This document shows, piece after piece, positions 1 to 11,300 of a stretch of DNA of 64,000 bases. The stretch lies in NCBI GenBank assembly GCA_964023275.1, contig OZ029921.1, positions 2,028,159 to 2,092,158 on the forward strand. Direction: 5' to 3'. Each line of letters opens with the position of its first letter. Position 1 is the first letter of the stretch. The notes below the pieces were generated by a model. The model was not told the DNA's origin, did not search any database, and saw nothing but the letters and a program-made list of their open reading frames with translations. Both the position numbers and the translations under genes were made by a program. This stretch comes from Norana najaformis (lineage: Eukaryota > Annelida > Clitellata > Crassiclitellata > Hormogastridae).

Positions 1-889
1 TGTGTGTGTGTGTGTGTGTGTGTCTGGAGTTGGTTCATAGTAGGCAGGTGGCACGTGTGCTGCATGCAGGTGCGAATAGAGTTTTTGGCCGTATTTCTAA
101 ATTTATTACGTTTAAACCAAGAGGGGAGGTGACGAATCGCCTAGGCTACACAAAACCCGCGCCAGGAAGACCAGCTTAAACATCGGCGCTAAAAAACCTA
201 TTACGAGGTGCGAAATGTACGGGAAGATGTGTTTTCAATGGGAAATATTTAGTTTGGACCAGTGAGGAGAAAGACTTTTGGACGGGAGGTCGATGTACTG
301 GGAAATTCAGCTTCAGTGGGAGATAATAGGAATCGTCGTCGAAGGAAACCGATTCTCGGTACATATTAATTCGCATCAGTTAAGATTCGTTAGATATATA
401 AAATATAACAGTTCCGAGAGGTCCTTGAATGGAAATACATGTGTATTCAAATATTATAATGCTTACGTACATTCAGCAATTACTGCTACTGCTATATGCC
501 AGTACAACAACTACTACTACGACGACAACGACTATGACCGTTAGGCCTATTACAATTATGAAGCCCTTATTATTATTACGCCTATTAATATTAAGACTAA
601 TATTATCAGTGTTGTTGTTATTAGGTCTACCATAATGTAGGGCTTCTTAGCTTTTTAAAGCCACACATAAGCTGCATAAGTGAAACGTGCTTCTTGTCCG
701 GGATGAATCAGCTCGTCTCGGTAAGAGACAAGATGCAAGGGTCAGTTTCAGATCGATGTCTTGACATTAGAGATCCTTTATATAATTTCATTGCCTATTA
801 GAGTTGTTAAAATTGTTTTATCGTTTGAATGGGTGATATATATATACTATATATATATCTATATACCCGGTATAGATGATAGTGTGGTC
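1..889. other. Intergenic DNA without a recognisable gene
   Basis: The window opens in a TG microsatellite (1-23). Short ACT/ACG and ATT triplet-rich stretches lie at about 485-615. Short open frames here have low-complexity translations and no recognisable domain. An AT-rich TATATA stretch sits at 836-862. I see nothing else. Confidence 0.5.
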
Positions 890-1080
890 ACTAAGGTGGG
901 AAAATACGAACTCAAAGTGGTGTTGTGTGATAGTTGAGGCAGAATGGTTTGGTGTCTTCATACCTTGAACTTTTGTGTGGTCAGTGAACCGTGACCCTCA
1001 AATGGGCCAACAAGCCACAAGACACACCTGTCTGTTTTCAGGCGATTTGCATACAGTAGATGGGTCTTGAACTTGATGTG
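890..1080. repeat. Dispersed copy of the ~118-bp 17.5-kb tandem repeat
   Basis: The stretch holding 'CTGTCTGTTTTCAGGCGAT', 'GATGGGTCTTGAACTTGA' and 'GTGGTCAGTGAACCGTGACC' closely matches units of the tandem array at 17460-17880. It is a diverged single copy about 16.5 kb away from the array. What the unit is (transposon fragment or local duplication) cannot be told from the sequence. Confidence 0.6.
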
Positions 1081-1334
1081 GGTAATGTCAGTCCGAAGCT
1101 TGAACGAAGTAGAAGGGAGACGTCTGCGGCTTATTACTTACTGGGCGAATTTATAGTCTTCGCTCGGAGGGTCTGCAGCGGGTGAAGAAGAACTCGGGCG
1201 ATTCGAAGTAGGAGTTTTGGTCGACTGGAGAAGCGAGGCCGTGACTGAAGCGACAGAAAGCCTGAGAAGTGAAAAAGCGTTTAACATTCCAAAGCCTTCG
1301 TCTTGGTAAGTGTCGATATATATGTATACACGTA

Positions 1335-2470
1335 TCAAAGGGGTGCTATATAAATTGATTATATATATAGGCCTAGTGTTAATTTCAAGCCCGTTTAAAG
1401 AGTATATGTATTTAGAATATACAAGCTTGCGTGTTGAAATTGAAGAGACCGTGGCTTAGTTGTACACACACGGTTTCAAGCGCTTGAATTCTTGTCGTAA
1501 TTAATACGTGTACGTAGATGTTATGTAGATACCGTTGACATTGAGGAGATAATTACGTACATACACTATTAACAGTTGGAAGGTTTCTGTATCAAGAAAG
1601 TTGAATGCTTGACGGATATGCTGGAGGCAGGTGTGTTATTTAGCGCCTCTTCAGGTATCTGCTCAAAAGGGGGACCTCTTGCAAGAGCCACCCCTAGAGC
1701 TATCGTCTGTTATAAACGCATCCGAAAATAGTCGTTGAAAAGTGGTTTCTCATTTACTTATTCATTCACTCAGTTTCAATGTCTTTAAATTTTTACTTGC
1801 TTCACAGCTTTTTAATTTTATTTTCCAATCTCTGTTTTTGCAAGGCCAAGAAAGCAAATTGTTTGTGTGTGTGCTTAATTGAAGAGTGTATGCCACGCAC
1901 ATATATGTTGTTTAGATACAGTGAAATTGTTTATCCGCCTGAGATATATGGTAAAACTATTGAAAATATTAATTAAAGAGTCTAAGGCAAAGGGTTACCA
2001 CACAAATTGAGTATATATGCGCTTGTGTGTGCTTTCTTGGAAGAGTCTATGCCTTAGTTTTACACACGGTTTCAAGCGCTTGAATGTCATGTAAATACCG
2101 TTGACATTGAGCGGTTAATTATTTAGCGCATCATCAGGTTATCTACTTAGAAGCGGGACATCAGGAAAGCGCCACATCTAGATCTACTAGACATAGACTG
2201 ATTATAAAAGTACCAGCATAGCCGTGCCTAGTTGATTCGGTCAATAATTCAGTTAAATAAAAACTTGATCAATTGTATCAAACATTTTCTACAGTTCTAC
2301 ACAATAACTGAAGAATAATGGCTGGTTGAACTGCATCCAAAAATAGTCGTTGCAGAATGGTTTTTCATTCACTTATTCACTCAGTCAATTTTCAATGTCT
2401 TTCCGTTTTTACTTGCTTCACAGCTTTTTTCCATTCTCGGTTAATTCTACTTTCTAAAAGTATTTTCTTG
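1335..2470. repeat. Two diverged ~500-bp duplicated segments
   Basis: The segment about 1440-1830 recurs, diverged, at about 1990-2460. Both have in the same order 'CACACGGTTTCAAGCGCTTGAAT', 'TACCGTTGACATTGAG', 'TTATTTAGCGC..C.TCAGGT' and 'TTTTTACTTGCTTCACAGC'. A third copy of the downstream half lies at about 6384-6670. The leading part (1335-1440) is already satellite sequence of the type that dominates 2.6-6.3 kb ('AAGGGGTGCTATATAAATTGA'). Confidence 0.6.
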
Positions 2471-2484
2471 ATTCCTTCGAACAG

Positions 2485-2572
2485 ATGAGAGAAGATGAAC
2501 ACCATGCAAGAGTCGCAGTAGCTCCTCCTCGCATTGAAATGAGGCCTATGACCCACCAGAAAGACAGCAATA
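2485..2572 (+). CDS. Candidate single coding exon, protein unknown
   Basis: An acceptor ('TTCCTTCGAACAG') is followed directly by ATG and 29 open codons, then a consensus donor (GTAAGT at 2573). The peptide begins MREDEHHARVAVAPPRIE and is not low-complexity, unlike most open frames nearby. The exon would end in phase 1. A possible upstream non-coding exon ends at a good donor at 1306 (GTAAGT). No downstream exon in matching phase was recognised, and the sequence on its left is a duplicated segment. It could be the first coding exon of a + strand gene or a chance frame between fortuitous splice-like sites. I do not recognise the protein. Confidence 0.3.
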
Positions 2573-2589
2573 GTAAGTGAACTTGTAAT

Positions 2590-3320
2590 TTTACAATATT
2601 TCCCGTATATAAATGATTATATATGCGCTTGTGCTTAATTGAAGCGTCTAAGGCAAAGGGATGCTATACAAAATTGAGTGTGTATAGAGGCCTAGTGTTA
2701 ATTTCAAGCTTGTGTAAAGGGTATGTGTATTTGTGCATGCTTAACTGGAGTCGAGGCAAAGGGGTGCTACATAAATTTATTAAACTGTAATCCTAGTGTT
2801 AATTTCAAAGTTGTTTATAGGGTATGTGTATTTCGAGTATATATGCGCTTGTGTGTTTCTGTGTGCTTAGTTGAAGATTCTAAGGCAATGGGGGTGTTAT
2901 ATAAATTGATAAGCCCAGTGAGTATTTACAGAGTATATATGTACTTGTAAGTGCTTAACTGAAGCAGCATTTGGAATATAGGTGTGCATGATTTAAGTCT
3001 AAGGCAAAGGGGTGCTATATAAATCGATTGATTGCTTATGTGTATTTAGAGTTTATGTGCGCTTATGTGTGCTTAACTGAAGCATCTTAGGCAAAGGAGT
3101 GCTATATAAAATGAATGTAGTTGGAGTATATATGCGCTTGTGTTTTTGTGTGCTTAACTGAAGCGTATAAAGGCAAAGGGGTGCTATATAAATTGACTTG
3201 TATGTTTCTGTGTGCTTAGTTGAAGATTCCAAGGCAATGGGGTGCTATATAAATTGATAAGCCCAATGTTTGAATTTCAAGTATGTTTAAGCTTGTTTAT
3301 GTGTATTTACAGAGTATATA
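2590..3320. repeat. Satellite block, left part
   Basis: Irregular tandem copies of a roughly 90-130-bp unit, recognisable by 'GCTTAACTGAAGC', 'TCTAAGGCAAAGGGGTGCTATATAAATTGA', split here as two phrases, and 'GGCCTAGTGTTAATTTCAAGC'-like phrases. Units differ by indels. The block is interrupted at about 3320 by a LINE and resumes at 4353. Confidence 0.75.
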
Positions 3321-4352
3321 TGTAAGTAAGTAAGTAAGTATATTCTTTATTATCCAATAGCTAATCGCACATCGGTTTACCAGTATTTAAGAACACAAGA
3401 AAACTTAATATTCATACAACATCCTAACAATAAAACATTTACGAGTTAAATTGTCAGCAGGAGGAATAATACGATCATGGGTGTGGGGCCGTAGGGAATA
3501 ACTGAGGGTTTTAATTGGTGGGAGTAGCTGATGTAAGACATGATTTGGGTTGTTCAAGATTGCTTTAAAGAGACGAGCATCAGCTGTGCCACATAGTTCA
3601 TCGAACGTTGGGGAGTTCCCAGGAAGATAGCGGAGACGCACAAGTCTCCGCATCAAAGCCTGGAGCCGAGCTCTAGCCTGTGCCCCAGCATAGCCCCACC
3701 ACACGGGAGAGGCGTACAGCATCCTGGCCAGTGTTGTGGCTCGGACAACGTCGTAGAGCCGAGGGCCAGTTAGGCCATGTGATACAAGAATTCGTATGGC
3801 ATATAAAGACTGACGCGCCTGACTAAGAATCCGATCAATATGAGAATCAAAATTTAACATCCTCGATAGGGTAACACCCAATATTGTCATCTCTAGTACC
3901 CTGGTTAAACCGGGAATCACATTAGGTAAAATTATCTGCTGATTTCTCATTCTTGGCCGGTGAATTATCATTTCACATGTCTTTTTATGATTAAGTTTTA
4001 AGTTACACTTATCCGCCCAAAGGCAACATGGTCTAGTTCAGCCTGAACCATCAAGCTATTGCAGGATGGTACAAGAAGGTAACTGTCATCAGCGTATTTA
4101 AATAACCTATTGTTGGGTGCTAAAGGCTTATACTTGGATATGGCAACTAGGAAGTTCACTGGTCCCAGACCCGAACCCTGAACAATACTGGAATTTATGC
4201 CAACTAAGGTAGAGACACTATCATTGAATTTGGTACAGTGCTGTCGGTTGGTTAGGAAGGAAATTATCCAATTGTAAATGTGATCAGGAATAGCGAGATC
4301 AGCAAGTTTATCAGCGAGATAGGCATGTCTTATTGTATCAAAGGCCTTTGCT
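3320..4352 (-). mobile_element. 5'-truncated CR1/L2-type LINE inserted in satellite
   Basis: The minus strand encodes reverse-transcriptase remnants: an AFDTIRHAYL block and a GSGLGP block (4399-3998), a KYADDSYLL catalytic motif, then in another frame (3971-3405) LKLNHKKT and ILGVTLSRMLNF followed by a thumb-like region. The change of frame near 4020 fits a single-base loss, so the copy is dead. The 3' end on the + strand side is a TAAG/TTAC simple-repeat tail (about 3320-3342). Both ends abut satellite sequence, so the element landed in the array and lacks its 5' part. The family (CR1/Jockey-like non-LTR) is inferred from motif spacing. Confidence 0.8.
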
Positions 4353-6340
4353 TGTGTGTGTTTAACTGAAGCATCTAAGTTTGGAATATAGGTGTGCATA
4401 ATTTAAGTCTAAGGCAAAGGGGTGCTATATAAATCGATTAAAAGAGGCCTAGTATTAATTTAAAGCTTTATTAAAGCTTGTTCAAGCTTATTTATGTGTA
4501 GTTAGAGTTTATATGCACTTATGTGTGCTTAATTGAAGCATCTTAGGCAAAGGGGTGCTATATAAACTGAGTGTAGTAGGAGTATATAGCCTATGCGCTT
4601 GTGTTTTTGTGTGCTTAACTGAAGCGTTTATTTAGGCAAAGGGGTGCTATATAAATTGATTATGTATAGAGGCCTAGTGTTAATTTCAAGCTTGTTTGAA
4701 GGATGTGTGTAGCTAAAGTATATATGCACTTGTATGTTTCTGTGTACTTAGTTGAAGAGTCTAAGGCAAAGGGGTGCTATATAAATTGATAAGCCTAGTG
4801 TTAATTTCAAGCACGTTTAAGTTTGTTAAAGCTTGTTTATGTGTATTTATAGAGTATGTATGTGCTTGTGTGATTAACTGAAGCATCTAAGTTTGGAATA
4901 TAGGTGTGCATAATTTAAGTCTAAGGCAAAGGGGTCATTAATAGAGGCCTAGTGTTAATTTAAAGCTTGATTAAAGCTTGTTCAAGCTTGTTCATGTGTA
5001 TTTAGAGTTCATGTGCGCTTATGTGTGCTTAATTGAAGCATCTTAGGCAAAGGAGTGATTTAAAAAAAATGAATGTAGTTGAGAGTATATATGCGCTTGT
5101 GTTTTTGTGTGCTTAACTGAAGCGTATAAAGGCAAAGGGGTGCTATATAAATTGATAGTATATATGGACTTGTATGTTTCTGTGTGCTTAGTTGGAGTCT
5201 AAGGCAAAGAGGTGCTTTATAAATTGATAAGCCTAGTGTTAATTTCAAGCATGTTTAAGCTTGTTCATGTGTATTTATATATGTGCTTGTGTGTGATTAA
5301 CTGAAGCATCTAAGTTTGGAATATAGGTATGCATAATTTAAGTCTAAGGCAAAGGGGTGATTAATAGAGGCCTAGTGTTAATTCAAAGCGCTTGTTCGTG
5401 TGTATTTATGTTTATATGCACTCATGTGTGCTTAATTGAAGCATCTTAGGCAAAGGGGTGCTATATAAACTGAGTGTAGTAGGAGTATATAGCCTATGCG
5501 CTTGTGTTTTTGTGTGCTTAACTGAAGCGTATAAAGGCAAAGAGGTGCTATATAAATTGATTATGTATAGAGCCCTAGTGTTAATTTCAAGCTTGTTTGA
5601 AGGATGTGTGTAGCTAAAGTATATATGCACTTGTATGTTTCTGTGTGCTTAGTTGAAGAGTCTAAGGCAAAGGGGTGCTATATAAATTGATAAGCCTAGT
5701 GTTAATTTCAAGCACGTTTAAGTTTGTTAAAGCTTGTTTATGTGTATTTATAGAGTATGTATGTGCTTGTGTGATTAACTGAAGCATCTAAGTTTGGAAT
5801 ATAGGTGTGCATAATTTAAGTCTAAGGCAAAGGGGTCATTAATAGAGGCCTAGTGTTAATTTAAAGCTTGATTAAAGCTTGTTCAAGCTTGTTCATGTGT
5901 ATTTAGAGTTCACGTGCGCTTATTATATGTGCTTAATTGAAGCTTCTTAGGCAAAGGAGTGGATATATAAAATGAATATAGTTGTGTGTTAACTGAAGCG
6001 TATAAAGGCAAAGGGGTGCTATATAAATTGATAGTATATATGGACTTGTATGTTTCTGTGTGCTTAGTTGAAGAGTTAAGGCAAAGGGGTGCTTTATAAA
6101 TTGATAAGCCTAGTGTGTTTTTAAGCTTGTTCATGTGTATTTGTTAAGTTAATCACACACACTTGTGTGTGATTAACTGAAGCATCTAAGTTTGGAATAT
6201 AGGTATGCATAATTTAAGTCTAAGGCAAAGGGGGTGATTAATAGAGGCCTAGTGTTAATTCAAAGCGCTTGTTCATGTGTATTTAATGTTTATATGCACT
6301 TCTTACAAAGGGGTGCTATATAAATTGATTATACAGAGTA
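4353..6340. repeat. Satellite block, right part, with ~901-bp higher-order repeat
   Basis: Continuation of the same satellite. A stretch starting at 4703 recurs nearly unchanged at 5604 (offset 901 bp) for about 300 bp, and neighbouring markers recur at about 876 bp, giving a higher-order unit of about 0.9 kb present roughly twice. Monomers carry 'GTGCTATATAAATTGATAAG' and AAGCTT-rich spacers. Short minus-strand open frames across the block have repetitive translations and are not genes. Confidence 0.75.
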
Positions 6341-6383
6341 TATATTTGCTTTCGCTTGAGTCCATGCTGCAGGCAGCCCTACA

Positions 6384-6670
6384 CCTATCTATCATCTGTT
6401 ATAAAAGGGTTTATTTTGACTAATAAGCAGGAAAAAGTCATTGCAAAATGGTTTTCAATAATTTATTCATTCACTCGCTCATTTTCCGGTCCTTCTTCAA
6501 TTTTTAGGAAGAGCTGCTGTATTCGACGAAACCGCTGTTCTCCCTCTCTCTTTCTCCCTCTCTCTTTCTTCTCCCTCTTGGAACTTAGAAGTTTCAGTGC
6601 CTTTCCATTTTCTACAAGTATTTTTTTTCTTCATTGCTTGCAAAATTTGAAGAAGAGTGATAAAAGTTAT
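6384..6670. repeat. Third copy of the 1.4-2.5 kb duplicated segment
   Basis: 'GTTATAAAAGGGTTTATTTT' through 'GTCATTGCAAAATGGTTTTC' and 'TATTCATTCACTC' matches 1705-1775 and 2325-2395 in order. It is followed by 'TTTTCTACAAGTATTTT', as at 2445-2470. The part corresponding to the candidate exon at 2485 is not conserved here. Confidence 0.55.
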
Positions 6671-6772
6671 AGTTCTTCTAGTCTTCTTTGATAGGTTTCT
6701 GGTTCGGGTCTGCTGACTGCGTGTAACGACTCTGCGAAGCAGCAGAATTTGGCACCGGGCAAGTCCGCGATT

Positions 6773-7411
6773 CGTCAACTGAACGGATCAAGGGCCTAAC
6801 AGGATAAAGCAGCATAAACTAAGTAAGTTCCAAGGCCGCTCTCTCTCTCTGTCTCTGTCTCTGTCTAAGTCTTCATCTCTCTCTCTCTGTCTAAGTCTTG
6901 AAAGCCATCGATTGCGACGCAGTCGATGACCTTGAAAGACTTAGTTTATTTTGGCTCCGCTCTCTCTCTCTCTTTCTCCTCCTCTTCCTCCCTCTCTCCT
7001 TGGCACTTTGCCAAGTCTCTCTCTCTCTCTTTCTCCCTCTCTCTCTCTTCCTCTTCCTCCCTCTCTCTTTGGCACTTTGCCAAGGAGAGAGGGAGGAAGA
7101 GGAAGAGAGAGGGAGGGAGAAAGAGAGAGAGAGACTTGGCAAAGTGCCAAGGAGAGAGGGAGGAGGAGAGAGGGAGGAAGAGGAGGAGAAAGAGAGAGAG
7201 AGAGCGGAGCCAAAATAAACTAAGTCTTTCAAGGTCATCGACTGCGTCGCAGTCGATGGCTTTCAAGACTTAGACAGAGAGAGAGAGATGAAGACTTAGT
7301 TAGACACAGAGAGGCAGAGAGAGAGAGAGCAAAGAGAGAGAGCGCCTTGGAACTTACTTAGTTTATGCTGCTTCATCCTGTTTAGGCCCTTCTTGATCCG
7401 TTCAGTTGACG
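6773..7411. repeat. Large near-perfect inverted repeat (~300-bp arms)
   Basis: The left arm runs inward from 'CGTCAACTGAACGGATCAAG' (6773) through 'TAAACTAAGTAAGTTCCAAG', a CT-rich tract and 'GCCATCGATTGCGACGCAGT' (6902). The right arm carries the reverse complements in reverse order, ending at 7411. The centre is near 7082, within nested TTGGCACTTTGCCAA-type small palindromes. CT-rich segments on one side pair with GA-rich segments on the other. Identical open frames appear on both strands only because of the symmetry; none is a gene. Confidence 0.9.
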
Positions 7412-7499
7412 GACCCCAAGGTTCTGGACACGGGTGTCTCAGCTGATGAAGATCGTCACTCGACTAATTTCTCCATGTCCAAACCAATCTAGGTACAAC

Positions 7500-8068
7500 A
7501 ACATAATGAAACTCATAAAAGGAAGAAAGAGAGACGCAGGCTAGCTAGCAATGAAATCAGTAGCAATGAAAGCAAGCAAAGTTCAAGGCACTCTACTCTC
7601 TGACTCATGATTATTTCTCCCTTCTCTCTCGAAAAGCAAAAAATCAGTAGCAGAGGAAACATGCAGTTGAAGCAAGCAAGCGGAAGGAATGTTAACATAA
7701 CGCAAACGATTATACATCTCTCTGTCTCTCTCCTCTCTCTCTCTCGAAAAGCAAAAAAATCAATAGCAGAGGAAACATGCAGTTGAAGCAAACAAGCGGA
7801 ATGAATGAAGATCTTAAACTAAACGATACCTTACAAGAGTACCAATCTAAGTAGACATCAACGTAACACACATTTCCTCTCTCTCTCTGTCTGTCTCTGT
7901 CTCTCTCAAAGCAAAAAATCAGTAGCAGAGGAAACATGCAGTTGAAGCAAGCAAGCGGAAGGAATGAAGATCTAAACTAAACGATACTTTACAAGAGTAC
8001 CAATCTAGGTAGACATCAACTGAACCCAAACGATTACACATTTCCTCTCTCTCTTTCCTCTCTCTCTC

Positions 8069-8099
<31 letters not shown>

Positions 8100-8270
8100 G
8101 TCTCTGTCTCTCTCAAAGCAAAAAATCAGTAGCAGAGGAAACATGCAGTTGAAGCAAGCAAGCGGAAGGAATGAAGATCTAAACTAAACGATACCTTACA
8201 AGAGTACCAATCTAGGTAGACATCAACATAACGCAAACGATTACACATATGACAATACACATATATGACA
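7500..8270. repeat. Tandem ~120-220-bp repeats left of the main satellite
   Basis: Four copies (starting near 7630, 7750, 7910 and 8120) share 'AAAAAATCAGTAGCAGAGGA', 'ACATGCAGTTGAAGCAAGC', 'GAAGATCTAAACTAAACGAT' and 'GTAGACATCAACATAACGC', separated by CTCTCT tracts of variable length. The phrase AATCAGTAGCA links this unit to the 39/42-bp satellite that follows, and the end phrase recurs right of the array at about 14830-14900. Confidence 0.8.
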
Positions 8271-8324
8271 AACAGCTCTTAAAGGGAAAAAAGAAAGTAA
8301 GAAAGAGAGGCACAGAGCAAGCCA

Positions 8325-11300
8325 GCATACAGGCTAGCAATTAAATCGGTAGCAATGCAAGCAGCATGCAGGCTAGCAATGAAATCAGTAGCGTTGCAAG
8401 TAACATGAAGGCTAGCAATGAAATCAGTAGCAATGCAAGCAAGTATGCACAGGCTAGCAATGAAATCAGTAGCAATGCAAGCAGCAGGCAGGCTAGCAAT
8501 GAAAACAGTCAAGCATGCAGGTTAGCAATGAAATCAGTAGCAATGCAAGCAAGTATGCACAGGTTAGCAATGAAATCAATAGCGTTGCAAGTAACATGAA
8601 GGCTAGCAATTAAATCAGTAGCGTTGCAAGTAACATGCAGGCTAGCAATGAAATCGGTAGCAATGCAATCAAGCACGCACAGGCTAGCAATTAAATCAGT
8701 AGCGTTGCAAGTAACATGAAGGCTAGCAATGAAATCGGTAGCAATGCAATCAAGCACGCACAGGCTAGCAATTAAATCAGTAGCGTTGCAAGTAACATGA
8801 AGGCTAGCAATGAAATCGGTAGCAATGCAAGTAACATGCAGGCTGGCAATGAAATCAGTTGCAATGCAAGCAAGCAAGCATGCACAGGCTAGCAATGAAA
8901 TCAGTAGCATTACAAGTAACATGAAGGCTAGCAATGAAATCGGTAGCGATGCAAGCAAGCACGCACAGGCTAGCAATGAAATCAGTAGCGTTGCAAGTAA
9001 CATGAAGGCTAGCAATGAAATCAGTAGCAATGCAATCAAGCACGCACAGGCTAGCAATTAAATCAGTAGCGTTGCAAGTAACATGAAGGCTAGCAATGAA
9101 ATCGGTAGCAATGCAATCAAGCACGCACAGGCTAGCAATTAAATCAGTAGCGTTGCAAGTAACATGAAGGCTAGCAATGAAATCGGTAGCAATGCAATCA
9201 AGCACGCACAGGCTAGCAATTAAATCAGTAGCGTTGCAAGTAACATGAAGGCTAGCAATGAAATCGGTAGCAATGCAAGTAACATGCAGGCTGGCAATGA
9301 AATCAGTAGCAATGCAAGCAAGCAAGCATGCACGGGCTAGCAATGAAATCAGTAGCATTGCAAGTAACATGAAGGCTAGCAATTAAATCAGTAGCAATGC
9401 AAGTAACATGAAGGCTAGCAATTAAATCAGTAGCAATGCAAGCAAGCACACACAGGCTAGCAATGAAATCGGTAGCGATGCAAGCAACCACGCACAGGCT
9501 AGCAATGAAATCAGTAGCGTTGCAAGTAACATGAAGGCTAGCAATTAAATCAGTAGCAGTGCAATCAAGCATGCAGGCTAGCAATGAAATCGGTAGCAAT
9601 GCAATCAAGCACGCACAGGCTAGCAATTAAATCAGTAGCGTTGCAAGTAACATGAAGGCTAGCAATGAAATCGGTAGCAATGCAATCAAGCACGCACAGG
9701 CTAGTAATTAAATCAGTAGCGTTGCAAGTAACATGAAGGCTAGCAATGAAATCGGTAGCAATGCAAGTAACATGCAGGCTGGCAATGAAATCAGTAGCAA
9801 TGCAAGCAAGCAAGCATGCACGGGCTAGCAATGAAATCAGTAGCATTGCAAGTAACATGAAGGCTAGCAATTAAATCAGTAGCAATGCAAGTAACATGAA
9901 GGCTAGCAATTAAATCAGTAGCAATGCAAGCAAGCACACACAGGCTAGCAATGAAATCGGTAGCGATGCAAGCAACCACGCACAGGCTAGCAATGAAATC
10001 AGTAGCGTTGCAAGTAACATGAAGGCTAGCAATTAAATCAGTAGCAGTGCAATCAAGCATGCAGGCTAGCAATGAAATTGGTAGCAATGCAAGCAACCAC
10101 GCATAGGCTAGCAATGAAATCAGTAGCGTTGCAAGTAACATGAAGGCTAGCAATGAAATCAGTAGCAATGCAAGCAGCAGGCAGGCTAGCAATGAAATCA
10201 GTAGCAATGCAAGCAAGCATGCACAGGCTAGCAATGAAAACAGTAGCGTTGCAAGTAACATGAAGGCTAGCAATTAAATCAGTAGCAATGCAATCAAGCA
10301 TGCAGGTTAGCAATGAAATCAGTAGCAATGCAAGCAAGCATGCACAGGTTAGCAATGAAATCAATAGCGTTGCAAGTAACATGAAGGCTAGCAATGAAAT
10401 CGGTAGAAATGTAAACAAGCACGCACAGGCTAGCAACTAAATCAGTAGCGTTGCAACTAACATGCAGGCTAGCAATGAAATCGGTAGCAATGCAATCAAG
10501 CACGCACAGGCTAGCAATTAAATCAGTAGCGTTGCAAGTAACATGAAGGCTAGCAATGAAATCGGTAGCAATGCAATCAAGCACGCACAGGCTAGCAATT
10601 AAATCAGTAGCGTTGCAAGTAACATGAAGGCTAGCAATGAAATCGGTAGCAATGCAAGTAACATGCAGGCTGGCAATGAAATCAGTAGCAATGCAAGCAA
10701 GCAAGCATGCACAGGCTAGCAATGAAATCAGTAGCATTACAAGTAACATGAAGGCTAGCAATTAAATCGGTAGCGATGCAAGCAAGCACGCACAGGCTAG
10801 CAATTAAATCAGTAGCGTTGCAAGTAACATGAAGGCTAGCAATGAAATCAGTAGCAATGCAAGCAAGCACACACAGGCTAACAATGAAATCGGTAGCGAT
10901 GCCAGCAAGCACGCACAGGCTAGCAATTAAATCAGTAGCGTTGCAAGTAACATGAAGGCTAGCAATGAAATCAGTAGCAATGCAATCAAACACGCACAGG
11001 CTAGCAATTAAATCAGTAGCGTTGCAAGTAACATGAAGGCTAGCAATGAAATCGGTAGCAATGCAATCAAGCACGCACAGGCTAGCAATGAAATCAGTAG
11101 CGTTGCAAGTAACATGACGGCTAGCAATGAAATCGGTAGCAATGCAATCAAGCACGCACAGGCTAGCAATTAAATCAGTAGCGTTGCAAGTAACATGAAG
11201 GCTAGCAATGAAATCGGTAGCAATGCAAGTAACATGCAGGCTGGCAATGAAATCAGTAGCAATGCAAGCAAGCAAGCATGCACGGGCTAGCAATGAAATC

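Noticed and set aside
6891..7273. Six overlapping 90-115-residue frames on both strands
   Set aside because: They are mirror images produced by the palindrome and CT/GA tracts, with Ser/Leu or Arg/Glu low-complexity products.
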